The notes beneath the pieces are model-generated. The model ran no database searches. It worked only from the letters and a program-made list of their open reading frames with translations, and was not told the origin of the DNA. The position numbers and the translations under genes are program-made. Positions 53,397 to 62,290 of a DNA stretch of 64,000 nt are shown here, one piece after another; the first letter of the stretch is position 1; every line of letters begins with the position of its first letter. Origin of the DNA: JBBECJ01 sp963763325 (GTDB lineage: Bacteria; Chloroflexota; Chloroflexia; Thermomicrobiales; CFX8); assembly GCA_963763325.1 (NCBI GenBank), contig CAVXOL010000024.1:682001-746000 (forward strand), read 5' to 3'.

Positions 53397-54162
53397 ACAG
53401 CAGCTCCACGCCGTTGATCGTGATGTGGAACTGGCAACTGAGGAACTCGGCGGCGCGGCGGCTCATCAGCATCCGGGGCAGGAAGATTTCAAAGTAGTGC
53501 ATCACCTGCGCGACTGACGTGTCAATCGACAGTTCGAGCGTGATCGTTTTGTTCAACTCGTCAACTCGCAGGAATGATGACTGCGATGCGTAGTTCACCC
53601 TGTCATGCTGGTCGAAGCTGGCTGGTTCCGGATTGCGGACCCGCGAGCGGTGAACATCAGACTTGTCGGCGAGGATGAGCGCCGCGCCAACTGGATGGAC
53701 AGCCTCGCCAAGTCTGCCGGAGTCGTCCCCGTGTGATCCGATCGCGCCCATGATGATCGCTACGTCTCCAGGCGGCATTCCGAGGCGGTTGAGGATATCC
53801 CTTGCCAGGATCGCTCCGGTGTGGGCATGGTCATAGCGACTGATGACGTTGCCGATGTCGTGCAGGTAACCGGCGATCGAGGCCAGTTCCTGGTGCTCAG
53901 TGTCGTAGCCAAGGTGGCGAAGAACGTTGCGGGCGATCCGCGAGACGAGCGTGACGTGGCGGACACCATGTTCGGTATAGCCGAGGACGCCGAGGTTCTC
54001 GTTCGCGCGCTCGACGAGCGCCACCACCTCTGGGTCAGCCCGGACGATGTCAAACGTCACCAGGTCGGGCGCCGGGTCTGGCTCGGAAGCCAGATCAGGG
54101 CGAACCGGACGCTCGGCTCTTGCCGCGATATCGACCAATGACTCTGATGCTTCCTGTGGCAT
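53395..54162 (-). CDS. HD domain phosphohydrolase
   Basis: 255 residues. HD motif: HGVRHVTLVSRIARNVLRHL, then IAGYLHDIGNV (paired His-Asp), HAHTGAILARDIL and IGSHGDD. The C-terminal ~90 residues (LSIDTSVAQVMHYFEIFLPR) form an extra beta/alpha domain often attached to these proteins. HD proteins are metal-dependent phosphohydrolases acting on nucleotides or phosphodiesters; the substrate is unknown. ATG 54162 follows AGGATAGGA; the longer in-frame ATG would overlap the nitroreductase gene. Last of a same-strand run with nitrilase, oxidase and nitroreductase. Confidence 0.87.
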   Translation of the reverse strand: MPQEASESLVDIAARAERPVRPDLASEPDPAPDLVTFDIVRADPEVVALVERANENLGVLGYTEHGVRHVTLVSRIARNVLRHLGYDTEHQELASIAGYLHDIGNVISRYDHAHTGAILARDILNRLGMPPGDVAIIMGAIGSHGDDSGRLGEAVHPVGAALILADKSDVHRSRVRNPEPASFDQHDRVNYASQSSFLRVDELNKTITLELSIDTSVAQVMHYFEIFLPRMLMSRRAAEFLSCQFHITINGVELL

Positions 54163-54211
54163 AGACGATCCTATCCTGCCGCCGCTCGGAACGAAGACCG
54201 GCAGTTCGTCG

Positions 54212-54799
54212 CTACTCTTCGGTTCTCGCAAAACCCCATCGATCGTGGGAGCAGATCTCTTCGCGCGGCCTGCGCGTCCGTTGACGCAACTCGCGCTCCT
54301 GCGTCCGCTCGTCGAGATCTTCCAGCCGACCGGGGTGGCCAACGGCGATCAGCGCCAGCACCCGGACGTGTTCCGGAATCCCCAGCACGTCGCGCACCAT
54401 CGCCTCGTCGAATCCGCCCATAGGGTGTGCGTGTAAGCCAAGCGCGACTGCCTGCAGCAGCAGGTTCTCCAACGCCATTCCGGCGTCCATCAGATAGTAC
54501 TGCTTGCCTTCCACAACCTGCCCATCGTCCGGATCACCACAGAGCGCGATCAGGACCGGCGCGACCTTGGCGTAGGCGTTGCCGCGCGTCAGCGCTGCGT
54601 GGACGCCAGCCAGGATCGCCGGATCTCGGACAACAACGAAACGCCACGGCTGGCGATTGCCGTACGACGGCGCCCAGCGTGCCGCATCGATCAGCGTCTC
54701 AACCGACCGATCGGACAACGGCGTTGGCGCGAATCGACGGCTGCTCCAGCGTCGGGCGAGCAGATCGTGCAGTTCGCGACGTTCATCCCCGGTATCCAC
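54212..54799 (-). CDS. Nitroreductase family protein
   Basis: 195 residues with FMN-binding nitroreductase motifs: LLARRWSSRRFAPTPLSDRS, AARWAPSYGNRQPWRFVVV, MDAGMALENLLLQAVALGLH and the C-terminal VLALIAVGHPG. These flavoenzymes reduce nitroaromatics, quinones or flavins with NAD(P)H; the physiological substrate is unknown. GTG 54799 lies 5 bp after the stop of the upstream FAD oxidase, so the genes are probably co-transcribed. Confidence 0.92.
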   Translation of the reverse strand: MDTGDERRELHDLLARRWSSRRFAPTPLSDRSVETLIDAARWAPSYGNRQPWRFVVVRDPAILAGVHAALTRGNAYAKVAPVLIALCGDPDDGQVVEGKQYYLMDAGMALENLLLQAVALGLHAHPMGGFDEAMVRDVLGIPEHVRVLALIAVGHPGRLEDLDERTQERELRQRTRRPREEICSHDRWGFARTEE

Positions 54800-54804
54800 G
54801 ATCG

Positions 54805-55929
54805 TTATGCTCCGGACGGCGCAAAGCGGTCAAGCGTCAACCCATCGAGCGGAATCGGTGTCGTGCCAGTGGCGGCAAGCTCGGCCAGCAGGACGCCGAT
54901 GTACGGCGAAAGCGCGAATCCATGTCCGGAAAACCCGGTCGCCAGCAGCAGCCCGTCGAGTGGTGATTGGCCGAGGATCGGAACGAAGTCCTCGGCCTCC
55001 GCCTCGAGTCCGGCCCAGACGCGGACGATATGCGTGTCTCGCAGGACAGGCCAGACCGATGTCGATGCCTTCGCGCTACCGGCGATACTGTCGTGCTGGT
55101 TGCGACCAATCGGCCGATCGATATCCTGGTACACCGTCGCAGGCCAGCCACCGCCGATCAGGTACTGTCCGTAGCGGAGCTGCTTGAGGCTCAACTGGCG
55201 GCCGACGCAACCGACAACCGGGTCGAGTGCGTGTGGCATTCGCGTCGTCAACATCATCTGTGGAGCGCGCGTCGTGACCGGTATCGAAAAGCCGGCTGTC
55301 TCGCAGAGCTCAGCGCTCCAGGCACCAGCCGCGACAATCACCGTACCGGCTTCGATCACCCCATCGGTGGTCTCGACGCCCGTAGCACGGCCCGAGTCGG
55401 TGACGATGCGCGTCACTGGCGTTCGCTCCAGAAGCCGCGCACGATGTCGAACGGCTGCGGCAGCGAACGCCTTCGTTGTAGCGATAGGGTTAGCGTGGCC
55501 GTCGGAAGCGCAATACGCCCCGGCGATGATGTCCGGCGCGACGAGTGGAGCGATCTCGCGAACGTCAGCGTCGTAGAGCATCCGAACGTCGAGGCCGCCA
55601 GCCCTCTGGCGAGCGACGCTCTCCTCCATCGCCGGCAGGTCGGTCTCATCGGCGATCAGCGTCAGGTGGCCCTGCTGGAAATACTCCAGATCGGCCGCCA
55701 GTTCCTCAGTCAGCGACGGCCACATACCGATCGCGCGCAGCGCAACTGGCAACTCCCGCGGATCGCGGCCCTGCTGACGGACGCCACCAGCGCTCGCTCC
55801 CGACGCCTGGCTGGCGACTTCGCGCGCTTCGACAATCGTGACACTCATCCCTCGTCGTGCGCACTGGTAGGCGATCGAGCTACCCTCGACACCCGCGCCG
55901 ATCACAACGACATCACTGCCTCGAACCAC
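54805..55929 (-). CDS. FAD-dependent amine/amino-acid oxidase (DadA/sarcosine oxidase beta type)
   Basis: 374 residues of the DAO superfamily: dinucleotide motif VVVIGAGVEGSSIAYQCARR, VEAREVASQASGASAGGVRQ, TVIVAAGAWSAELCETAG, and a C-terminal VPILGQSPLDGLLLATGFSG, HGFALSP. The closest type is the deaminating glycine/D-amino-acid oxidase or sarcosine oxidase beta family, with the substrate unknown. It starts 9 bp after the nitrilase stop and ends 5 bp before nitroreductase, forming a tight operon of three redox/hydrolysis enzymes. Confidence 0.92.
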   Translation of the reverse strand: MVRGSDVVVIGAGVEGSSIAYQCARRGMSVTIVEAREVASQASGASAGGVRQQGRDPRELPVALRAIGMWPSLTEELAADLEYFQQGHLTLIADETDLPAMEESVARQRAGGLDVRMLYDADVREIAPLVAPDIIAGAYCASDGHANPIATTKAFAAAAVRHRARLLERTPVTRIVTDSGRATGVETTDGVIEAGTVIVAAGAWSAELCETAGFSIPVTTRAPQMMLTTRMPHALDPVVGCVGRQLSLKQLRYGQYLIGGGWPATVYQDIDRPIGRNQHDSIAGSAKASTSVWPVLRDTHIVRVWAGLEAEAEDFVPILGQSPLDGLLLATGFSGHGFALSPYIGVLLAELAATGTTPIPLDGLTLDRFAPSGA

Positions 55930-55938
55930 GCTGCGTCC

Positions 55939-56695
55939 TCACTCCCCGACCGGTATCTCAACGTCAAGTACACCCTCGGACCAATCCTCCGTCGCCGCGA
56001 GGGTAGCACCATCTGGCCCGAACAGGTAACCGCCACCGGGGAAGTCTTCGTCAACCGTCCGCCCGGCCTGGGTCGCGACAGCGATGTAGATGCGATGCTC
56101 CCGTGCGTACCCCCGAGCTGGTCGGCGCACTTCTCCCGCCACCAGTCGAACCCAGTCTGCCAGTCTCGCGTCTCCTGCTCACCGTAGAGACCCGGCGCGG
56201 CACACTCCAACACGATCCGAGCGCCTTGCTCTACACATGCCTCGAAGACAGCCGGATTGTCGATGTCGGCGCAGATCGAGATGCCGATCGCGACGCCGCA
56301 ATGGTCAAAGACCAGCACGCCCTCTCCGGGGGAGAACCATTCCGCCTCTTCGTCCACGATTGTGTTCTTGCGGTAGACGCCGACAAGCTCTCCCTTTCTC
56401 GCGACGATCTGGGTGATAAACGGCTTACCTCCGTGTTGCGCTCGACGATTCCGGCGACGGCGGTGACGGATCGCCGTTCTGTCATCGAAACGAACTCTCG
56501 GACTGGGTCACTGTCCAGGTCAAGCACCGCCTCCGGCCAGCGTGCTGGATCGAGGTAGCCCGTGATGCTCATTTCCGGAAACGTGATGACATCGATGCCG
56601 CGATCGCAGGCTGCCGCAATCTCTTCGCTGATCCTCGCCAAATTTCCGGCGACGTCTTCCTTTTCGCAGCGCATCTGGACGAGCGCGATCCGCAT
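55939..56695 (-). CDS. Carbon-nitrogen hydrolase (nitrilase superfamily), two frameshifts
   Basis: Three frames join into one ~250-residue amidohydrolase. Frame 1: MRIALVQMRCEKEDVAGNL and VITFPEMSITGY (catalytic Glu). Shift near 56428, then KPFITQIVARKGELVGVYRK (catalytic Lys), DEEAEWFSPGEGVLVFDHCG, ISICADIDNP (nucleophilic Cys). Shift in a C5 run at 56110-56114, then YAREHRIYIAVATQAGRTVD and LFGPDGATLA. All three catalytic residues (Glu-Lys-Cys) survive. The family hydrolyses amides, nitriles or carbamoyl groups. First intact-looking gene of the nitrilase-oxidase-nitroreductase run. The homopolymer site suggests sequencing error for at least one shift. Confidence 0.82.
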
Positions 56696-56746
56696 CGGAT
56701 GATGTCCAATCGTTTCCTGCCTGACTTGCCAGTTGCACGAGGACGT

Positions 56747-57004
56747 TCAGACCAGTTCTTCCAGCCGGTCCACATACGTCGGAGCGCGGGTAGCAACGTG
56801 GCAACGTGTCCGCCGAATCGCCGATCGTCTCGCAATACTGCTCAAGGTCGACAAGCCGTCCAGTACGTCAGCAAAGCGTGCTTCCCAGGCAGCATCGCTC
56901 TCGAAGATGCTCTCCAGGTCCCAGGTATAGGCAGGGTCAGACTCGGAACGGGCAGGCAGTCTGCCAGCCGGTTCGGTTGATCCGTTCATCGTCTCGTCTC
57001 TCAT
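56747..57004 (-). pseudogene. Remnant of an oligoendopeptidase F (pepF) 5' end
   Basis: 85 codons; residues ~25-55 (YTWDLESIFESDAAWEARFA) match the conserved N-terminal start of M3-family oligoendopeptidase F, normally ~600 residues. The rest of the enzyme, including the HExxH zinc site, is absent. After about 55 codons the sequence loses resemblance, and the nitrilase gene starts 51 bp past the stop. This looks like a real deletion remnant rather than an indel artefact, because no other pepF fragments follow in any frame. Confidence 0.6.
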
Positions 57005-57077
57005 CAGATCGGACGCTCAGGCTGGAGGGCCGTCCAAACCGTCACGGACAAGAGTGTAGACGACGCGGAAGCCATTT

Positions 57078-57196
57078 AGCGATCAGCATCAGCGATCAGC
57101 CGTCAGCAAGGCATGACGGTGAGGGACGGTGAGGCAGTATCGGCCCGTCTGAAGCAGACAAGCTTGATGATAGCTGATAGCTGATAGCTGACGGCT
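57078..57196. repeat. Heptamer-unit hairpin between the pepF remnant and mreB
   Basis: Left arm units AGCGATC, AGCATCAGCGATC, AGCCGTC and right arm units TAGCTGA x3 form an imperfect long palindrome. The best core is AGCCGTCAGC (57098-57107) with GCTGACGGCT (57187-57196). The right arm overlaps the mreB stop codon, so it probably ends mreB transcription. Confidence 0.6.
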
Positions 57197-58199
57197 ACGG
57201 CTCTTCGAGGGAGTCGCGCAGGATGTCGAAGTATTCCAGCGCGAGGCCGGTTCCAACCGCGACGCAGGAGAGGGGGTCGTCAGCGACGTAGCAGGGGACG
57301 CCAGTTACTTCGGTGAGCAGGTCGGAGAGGCCGCGCAGGAGGGCGCCGCCACCGGTCAGGATCATGCCTTTGTCGATGATGTCGGAGGACAGTTCGGGAG
57401 GCGTCTCTTCGAGGACGGCGCGAACGGCGCCGATGATCGCTTCCAGCGGCTCAGTGATAGCTTCGACGACTTCGTTGGAATGGATGCGAATCGTTCGGGG
57501 CAGTCCTGCAACTTCGTCACGGCCTCGAACGTCCATCGTCATGTCCTCGTCGAGCGGCATCGCGGAACCAATTGCGATCTTGACCTCCTCGGCTGTCCGC
57601 TCGCCAATCCGCAGGTTGTATTTGCGCTTGATGTAATTGGCGATGGCCTCGTCGAAGCGGTTGCCACCGACGCGGATCGAGTTGGCCTTGACGATGCCGT
57701 TGAGGGAGATGACGGCCACCTCGGTCGTGCCGCCACCGATGTCGATCACCATGTTGCCACTTGGATCGGCGACTGGAACCTTCGCGCCGATCGCGGCTGC
57801 CAGCGGCTCCGAGATCAGGTAGGCCCGCCGGGCTCCGGCGGCCAGCGCTGCATCACGCACGGCCCGGCGCTCGACTCCGGTAACACCAGCTGGAACGCAG
57901 ATCATCACGTCCGGCTTGGTCAGCGAGAATTTGCCAACCGCTTTGTTGATGAAGTAGTGCAGCATCTCCTGGGTGACAACGTAATCGGCGATCACGCCGT
58001 CGCGCATCGGCCTGACAACTTCGATCGTCTCGCGCGGCTCACGGCCGAGCATGTTGCGCGCTTCGAGGCCAACAGCCTTGACCTTGCCGTCACGGGCGGA
58101 GATGGCGACAACCGACGGCTCGTTGATGACGATGCCGCGTCCACGCACGAACACGAGGACATTCGCTGTCCCGAGGTCGATACCGAGTTGCTTCGCCAA
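57195..58199 (-). CDS. mreB: Rod shape-determining protein MreB
   Basis: 334 residues of bacterial actin: phosphate-1 motif QLGIDLGTANVLVFVRGRG, VCVPAGVTGVERRAVRDAAL, phosphate-2 VIDIGGGTTEVAVISLNGIV, IRVGGNRFDEAI, and adenosine motif MILTGGGALLRGL. MreB filaments guide elongation-type wall synthesis with RodA, whose gene is 4 kb downstream. I place the start at TTG 58199, six bases after GGAG, giving the standard LAKQLGIDLG N-terminus; the longer frame from 58229 adds ten non-conserved residues. mreC and mreD are not adjacent, which is unusual. Confidence 0.95.
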   Translation of the reverse strand: MAKQLGIDLGTANVLVFVRGRGIVINEPSVVAISARDGKVKAVGLEARNMLGREPRETIEVVRPMRDGVIADYVVTQEMLHYFINKAVGKFSLTKPDVMICVPAGVTGVERRAVRDAALAAGARRAYLISEPLAAAIGAKVPVADPSGNMVIDIGGGTTEVAVISLNGIVKANSIRVGGNRFDEAIANYIKRKYNLRIGERTAEEVKIAIGSAMPLDEDMTMDVRGRDEVAGLPRTIRIHSNEVVEAITEPLEAIIGAVRAVLEETPPELSSDIIDKGMILTGGGALLRGLSDLLTEVTGVPCYVADDPLSCVAVGTGLALEYFDILRDSLEEP

Positions 58200-58232
58200 T
58201 ATGGCTCCAGGATCCAGAACGGGTGACAAACG

Positions 58233-58263
58233 TGTACGGACACCCGGAACGGGCGTCCGTACA
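58233..58263 (-). terminator. Hairpin between the multi-TM gene and mreB
   Basis: TGTACGGAC (58233-58241) pairs with GTCCGTACA (58255-58263), with an inner CCCG/CGGG stem and a 3-nt loop. On the minus strand it lies downstream of the membrane-protein gene and just before mreB, followed by CGTTTGTC. It may terminate the former or regulate the latter. Confidence 0.55.
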
Positions 58264-58299
58264 GGCGAAGTCTATCACAGCGAGGGGATTCGCCCTGAT

Positions 58300-59169
58300 T
58301 TAGCGGTCCTGGAGCCTCGCCACCTCGGCACTCGTGTCGGACTGGCCGGCCATCGCAGTCTCGCGTCGGTCGGCATTGCTCTCGCTCAGCAACGCCACGA
58401 GCCAGATGATGGAAAACGTGATCGAGAGGATGCCGCCGATCGTCCCCCAGCTCCCCGGCTGGTTGGGGATCGTCAGCGCGGCCAGCCCGATATAGAAGAA
58501 GTCGATCCCGACGATCACGCCGAGCACCCGCCAACCGCCGCCCTTCGAAGAGACGAGCAGGCCGGCGATGATGAGGACGAACGACATGATGATGTCAGCG
58601 CCCCAACGTTCCGGTTCGACGGCACCTTCGAAGGCCGGCGCGTCGTACAGGTGTGTGAAGGCGCGGATGATGGCTGGCGCCATTCCGATGGCAGCCAGGG
58701 CCGTAAGTCCCAGCAAGAGCCGGCTCGCGCCGGGGCGCGGCACCCGGAGGAGCGCGCGTCGATCCGGAAAGGCAGAGAACAGGATGGCTGCGATCACCAG
58801 CACGATCGGCAGGAAACCGGCAATCGAGGCGGGATCGGTCGTTCCGTAAACGAGCGCCAGCGTCAGGAAGCCGAGGACGTACATCTGGACAAGGAGCGGT
58901 TTACGTGCCGGCTGCCAGACCAGCGCCAACATGCTTCCAGCGAACAGCACACCGACCGTCGCTCCGTGCGCGAGATAGTGCCAGCGACTGACCTCGGGCT
59001 GATTATCGTAGTCGACGTGCAGGCTCCAGGGAGCGATCCCCTCGCGGACACCATCGAGAAGAATGAAACCGACGAGGGCGAGGATTCCAGCGAGAACCGG
59101 GAAGATGATTCGCCGCTTTCCGCCTGTGGATGTTCCAACCCGGCGCGCGGCTACAGCAGTCGCCATCAT
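58300..59169 (-). CDS. Hypothetical multi-pass membrane protein
   Basis: 289 residues with about eight hydrophobic segments (for example VLAGILALVGFILLDGV, LPIVLVIAAILFSAF, FVLIIAGLLVSSKGGGWRVL, ILSITFSIIWLVALL) and a hydrophilic C-terminal tail. No family motif recognised. Loops carry HVDYDNQPEVSRWHYLAHG and LYDAPAFEGAVEPERWGAD, which could be tested for conservation. The ATGATG start at 59169 follows AAGGAGCGCC. Upstream of mreB on the same strand; divergent from the LuxR gene. Confidence 0.65.
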   Translation of the reverse strand: MMATAVAARRVGTSTGGKRRIIFPVLAGILALVGFILLDGVREGIAPWSLHVDYDNQPEVSRWHYLAHGATVGVLFAGSMLALVWQPARKPLLVQMYVLGFLTLALVYGTTDPASIAGFLPIVLVIAAILFSAFPDRRALLRVPRPGASRLLLGLTALAAIGMAPAIIRAFTHLYDAPAFEGAVEPERWGADIIMSFVLIIAGLLVSSKGGGWRVLGVIVGIDFFYIGLAALTIPNQPGSWGTIGGILSITFSIIWLVALLSESNADRRETAMAGQSDTSAEVARLQDR

Positions 59170-59334
59170 GGCGCTCCTTTCAGCGTCATTGCTCCACCGC
59201 CGGGCCACGTTGTCCGGCGGCTTCCGAATGGATACGATAGCCGCGATGGTTCCCCGGCTCCATCACTGGAACCAGTGAGATCTGGGGGACGTTCAGGTAG
59301 GTATGAGACGGGTGAACGCGACGAAGATGCCAGC

Positions 59335-60453
59335 ATGCGCTTGACACAACGCCAGCAGGCCGCAGGCCGTGCAATCGAACGACTGGGCGGCTCCGGTCTG
59401 CCACCAACGCAGCTTGCCCAGCACATCTGTTCAGCACTCTCGTCTGCGATCCCGAACGACGGCTATCGCCTGTTCGGCATCGATCCGTCCACGACACTCG
59501 TCAACCGGCTGCTGGCCGCCAGCGACACCGACGCCTGGGCGCGTCGCGAGTGGTTGCGCGATGTCTACCTGACAGCTGACACGCTGCCGTATGTCGAGCT
59601 TCCGACGCTGATGCGTCTCCGGTTACCGGTCGTCGCGAGTCAGTCGCGGCAGTCAGCGTGCTGGGGGTACCCGACCGATGTCCTCAATCAGCTGAGCGCG
59701 GACGCACACGAGCGAGCTTTCCACGAACTGGGTTCACCGGTGGGTGGGACGATCCTGGCCAGCTTTCGATCGCGCGGGTCCTGGGTGGCTGCGATGCAGC
59801 TCTATCGACGAGATCCCGATTCGCCGTTCACGCGCTCGGATGTTGCGTTTCTGCGCTCGATGGCTCCGCTGATCGGCGACACACTGGCAGCGGCGCTCTC
59901 ACGCGAACAGGCGCTACATTCCGAGCATCCCGACGCTGATGCTTCCGGCATTCTGCTCGTGAATGGCAAGGGTGAGGTGACGTTTGCAACGCCAGTCGGA
60001 GCGTTGTGGCTGGACCACCTGCGGTCTGTTGAACCCGGAAGTCCAGACGACCTGCCAACCTCGATTGCCGCCGCCGTCGCAGGGCTGAAGGCCAGCCAGC
60101 GTCCGAGCCAACAGCTCGTAGCCCCCGTTCCCGGCGGGGCCGTCAGTATCGAGGCATCGAGCGGCGGTGAAGACACCGTCGCGCTCGTGATCAGGCTCCG
60201 TCAGCCGCTCCGACCGCCGGAAGTACCCACCAACTGGCCACTGACCCCACAGGAACGACAGGTCGCGCGACTGCTCGCTCTCGGCAAGTCGAACCGCGAG
60301 GTTTCCGAGGCTCTGTTCGTCTCCGAGAATACCGTCCAGACACACCTGCGGCACATCTACGCGAAGCTGGAGGTGTCAGGACGGACGCAGTTTCTGGCCC
60401 GCCTGTTCCGAGAGACGACAGGCATTCAGATGCTCGACGAGGGAGCGGCCTGA
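59335..60453 (+). CDS. LuxR family transcriptional regulator with GAF-like sensor
   Basis: 372 residues. The N-terminal ~300 residues look like a GAF/PAS-type sensor (YRLFGIDPSTTLVNRLLAAS, SPFTRSDVAFLRSMAPLIGD), followed by a C-terminal LuxR HTH (WPLTPQERQVARLLALGKSN, VSENTVQTHLRHIYAKLEVS). There is no receiver domain, so it probably responds to a bound ligand or partner rather than phosphorylation. Start ATG 59335. The much longer in-frame ORF upstream is antisense to mreB and the membrane gene and is rejected. Convergent with murA (12 bp). Confidence 0.87.
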   Translation: MRLTQRQQAAGRAIERLGGSGLPPTQLAQHICSALSSAIPNDGYRLFGIDPSTTLVNRLLAASDTDAWARREWLRDVYLTADTLPYVELPTLMRLRLPVVASQSRQSACWGYPTDVLNQLSADAHERAFHELGSPVGGTILASFRSRGSWVAAMQLYRRDPDSPFTRSDVAFLRSMAPLIGDTLAAALSREQALHSEHPDADASGILLVNGKGEVTFATPVGALWLDHLRSVEPGSPDDLPTSIAAAVAGLKASQRPSQQLVAPVPGGAVSIEASSGGEDTVALVIRLRQPLRPPEVPTNWPLTPQERQVARLLALGKSNREVSEALFVSENTVQTHLRHIYAKLEVSGRTQFLARLFRETTGIQMLDEGAA

Positions 60454-60465
60454 CGCTCGTGCCTG

Positions 60466-61786
60466 CTACTCGTAACGAATGCGGGCGCCGAGGCTGGCGA
60501 ACTTGCCGACGATGTCTTCGTAGCCGCGGCGGACATGCTTGGTTTCCGAGACGCGGGTTTCGCCGTCAGCCACCAGGCCGGCCAGGATCAGGCAGGCACC
60601 GGAGCGGATGTCGAGGGCGGTCACATCGGCGCCACGAAGTCGGGTCGGGCCGGTGAAGCGCGCTTCCTGGGTGTTGACGCACTCAACGCGGGCGCCCATC
60701 TTTTCCAGCTCTTCGGTGTAGCGCAGTCGGTCGTTAAAGACCCGCTCGTAGATGCGGCTGACGCCGTTGGCCTGCGTTAGCAGGACGGCGAAGGCGGCCT
60801 GCAGGTCGGTCGGGAAGCCAGGGAACGGCAGCGCCTGGACTTCGACCGAATCGAGCGTCCGTCCGGCACGGACGAGCATGTCGCTCTCGCCCCACCAGAC
60901 CTGGGCTCCGGCCTCGCGCAGCTTGTAGGTTAACGGCAGCATGTCGCGCTCGTTGACATTCTCCAGCACGATCTCGCCACCTGTGATGACGGCACCGATC
61001 GCGAAGGTGCCGGCTTCAAGACGGTCGGGCAGGATCGCGGTGTGGAAGCCGTGCAGGCGCTCGACGCCGGTCACGCGCAGGTACGGCGTTCCGAGACCTT
61101 CGATCTTGGCGCCCATCTCGATCAGCATCTTGCCGAGGGCGTCGATCTCCGGCTCGGCTGCCGCGTTGACAATCGTCGTCACCCCGCGCGAAAGGGTGGC
61201 CGCCATCAGCAGGTTTTCGGTTCCAGTGTGGCTGGGGTAATCCATGTAGATTTCGGCGCCTTCAAGGCGGCGCGAGGTCATCTTGTAGTAATCCGTCGCC
61301 GACAAAGACGCTGGCGCCCATCCGCTTGAAGCCGCGCACATCGACATCGACCGGGCGACTGCCGAGCTTGCACCCACCCGGCGCGGGAGAGGTCATCTCG
61401 CCAGTACGGGCCAGGATCGGGCCGGAAACGAGGAATGACGCGCGCATCCGCTCGACTAGGTCGGCCGGCGCGCTCCGTTCGGTGATCTCACGGGCGTGGA
61501 TCCGTACGCGATGCTCTTCGGGGCTGAAGTCCACCTCAGCGCCGAGGCGGCGAAGGAGATCGACCATGACGAAGATGTCTGCGAGGACCGGTACATTTTC
61601 AAGCGTGCAGGGTTCGTCAGTCAAAAGTGCGGCGGCCATCATTGGCAAGGCGGCATTCTTCGCTCCACCGATCCGCAAATGCCCCTGAAGCGGTGAACCA
61701 CCCTCGGTAACGATTCGCGGCGCGGACGCCGAACGGCCGTGCTCGGTCGTCGCTGACTCGGGTCTCTGGGCAACCTGCACGGCCAT
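60466..61786 (-). CDS. murA: UDP-N-acetylglucosamine 1-carboxyvinyltransferase MurA, one frameshift
   Basis: First frame (61786 to about 61291): IGGAKNAALPMMAAALLTDE (K43 equals E. coli Lys22) and PAPGGCKLGSRPVDVDV (C139, equivalent to the fosfomycin-target Cys115). Second frame to 60466: YYKMTSRRLEGAEIYMDYPS, GTENLLMAATLSRG, RSGACLILAGLVADGET. One extra T at about 61291 (GACGGATTACTAC) separates them; removing it gives ~440 residues. MurA performs the first committed step of peptidoglycan synthesis and is normally essential, so unless a paralogue exists the shift is probably a sequencing error. Downstream of atpC by 36 bp. Confidence 0.9.
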
Positions 61787-61822
61787 CTCCTTTATCTGCC
61801 AGCGGCGAGATTCGCCGCGATG

Positions 61823-62281
61823 CTATGGATTCCGCATATCGGTCGGTCCGGGGCGTGCCCGGCCATGTTGACGTCGCTGGGCAACTCGCAAGCGGACTGC
61901 CGCGCGTTGCATTGACGCCTCGGCGACGGCCAGATCGATTCCAGCCTGCCCGCGCTGGCTGAGCCGCGCTTCGGCACGCTGGCGGGCTTCCTCAGCGCGC
62001 TGGATGTCGATCTCCTCAACGCGCTCTGCCGTGTCAGCGAGGACGAGAACACGGTTGTTGGCGACTTCCAGGAAGCCTCCGAACACGACGATCGACTGTT
62101 CCTGTCCCGCCTTCTTGATCCGCATCTCACCCGCTGCAAGCAGCGAGAAGAGCGGAGCGTGCTTCGGCAGGATACCGAGCGACCCCTCGGCCCCGGGCGC
62201 GACAACCATGTCGACATCGTTCTCAGCGTACACGACGCGCTCGGCAGTGACCACTTCGACGTTGAGCTTTTCCGGTCTCAT
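61823..62281 (-). CDS. atpC: F0F1 ATP synthase subunit epsilon
   Basis: 152 residues: N-terminal beta-sandwich (KLNVEVVTAERVVYAENDVD, VVAPGAEGSLGILPKHAPLF, VVFGGFLEVANNRVLVLADT) and C-terminal helical pair (IDIQRAEEARQRAEARL). Epsilon couples rotor movement to catalysis and can inhibit ATP hydrolysis. A ~15-residue basic tail exceeds the usual ~135-140 length. GAGGGGGCAC precedes the ATG. It follows atpD in the standard atpG-atpD-atpC order, but with an unusual ~95-bp repeat-containing gap. Confidence 0.96.
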   Translation of the reverse strand: MRPEKLNVEVVTAERVVYAENDVDMVVAPGAEGSLGILPKHAPLFSLLAAGEMRIKKAGQEQSIVVFGGFLEVANNRVLVLADTAERVEEIDIQRAEEARQRAEARLSQRGQAGIDLAVAEASMQRAAVRLRVAQRRQHGRARPGPTDMRNP

Positions 62282-62290
62282 GTGCCCCCT

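Noticed and set aside
54967..56187. 406-codon plus-strand open frame
   Set aside because: Antisense to the FAD oxidase and nitrilase; no recognisable domain.
58051..59334. Long plus-strand extension upstream of the LuxR regulator
   Set aside because: It runs antisense through mreB and the membrane-protein gene; only the part from 59335 has regulator homology.
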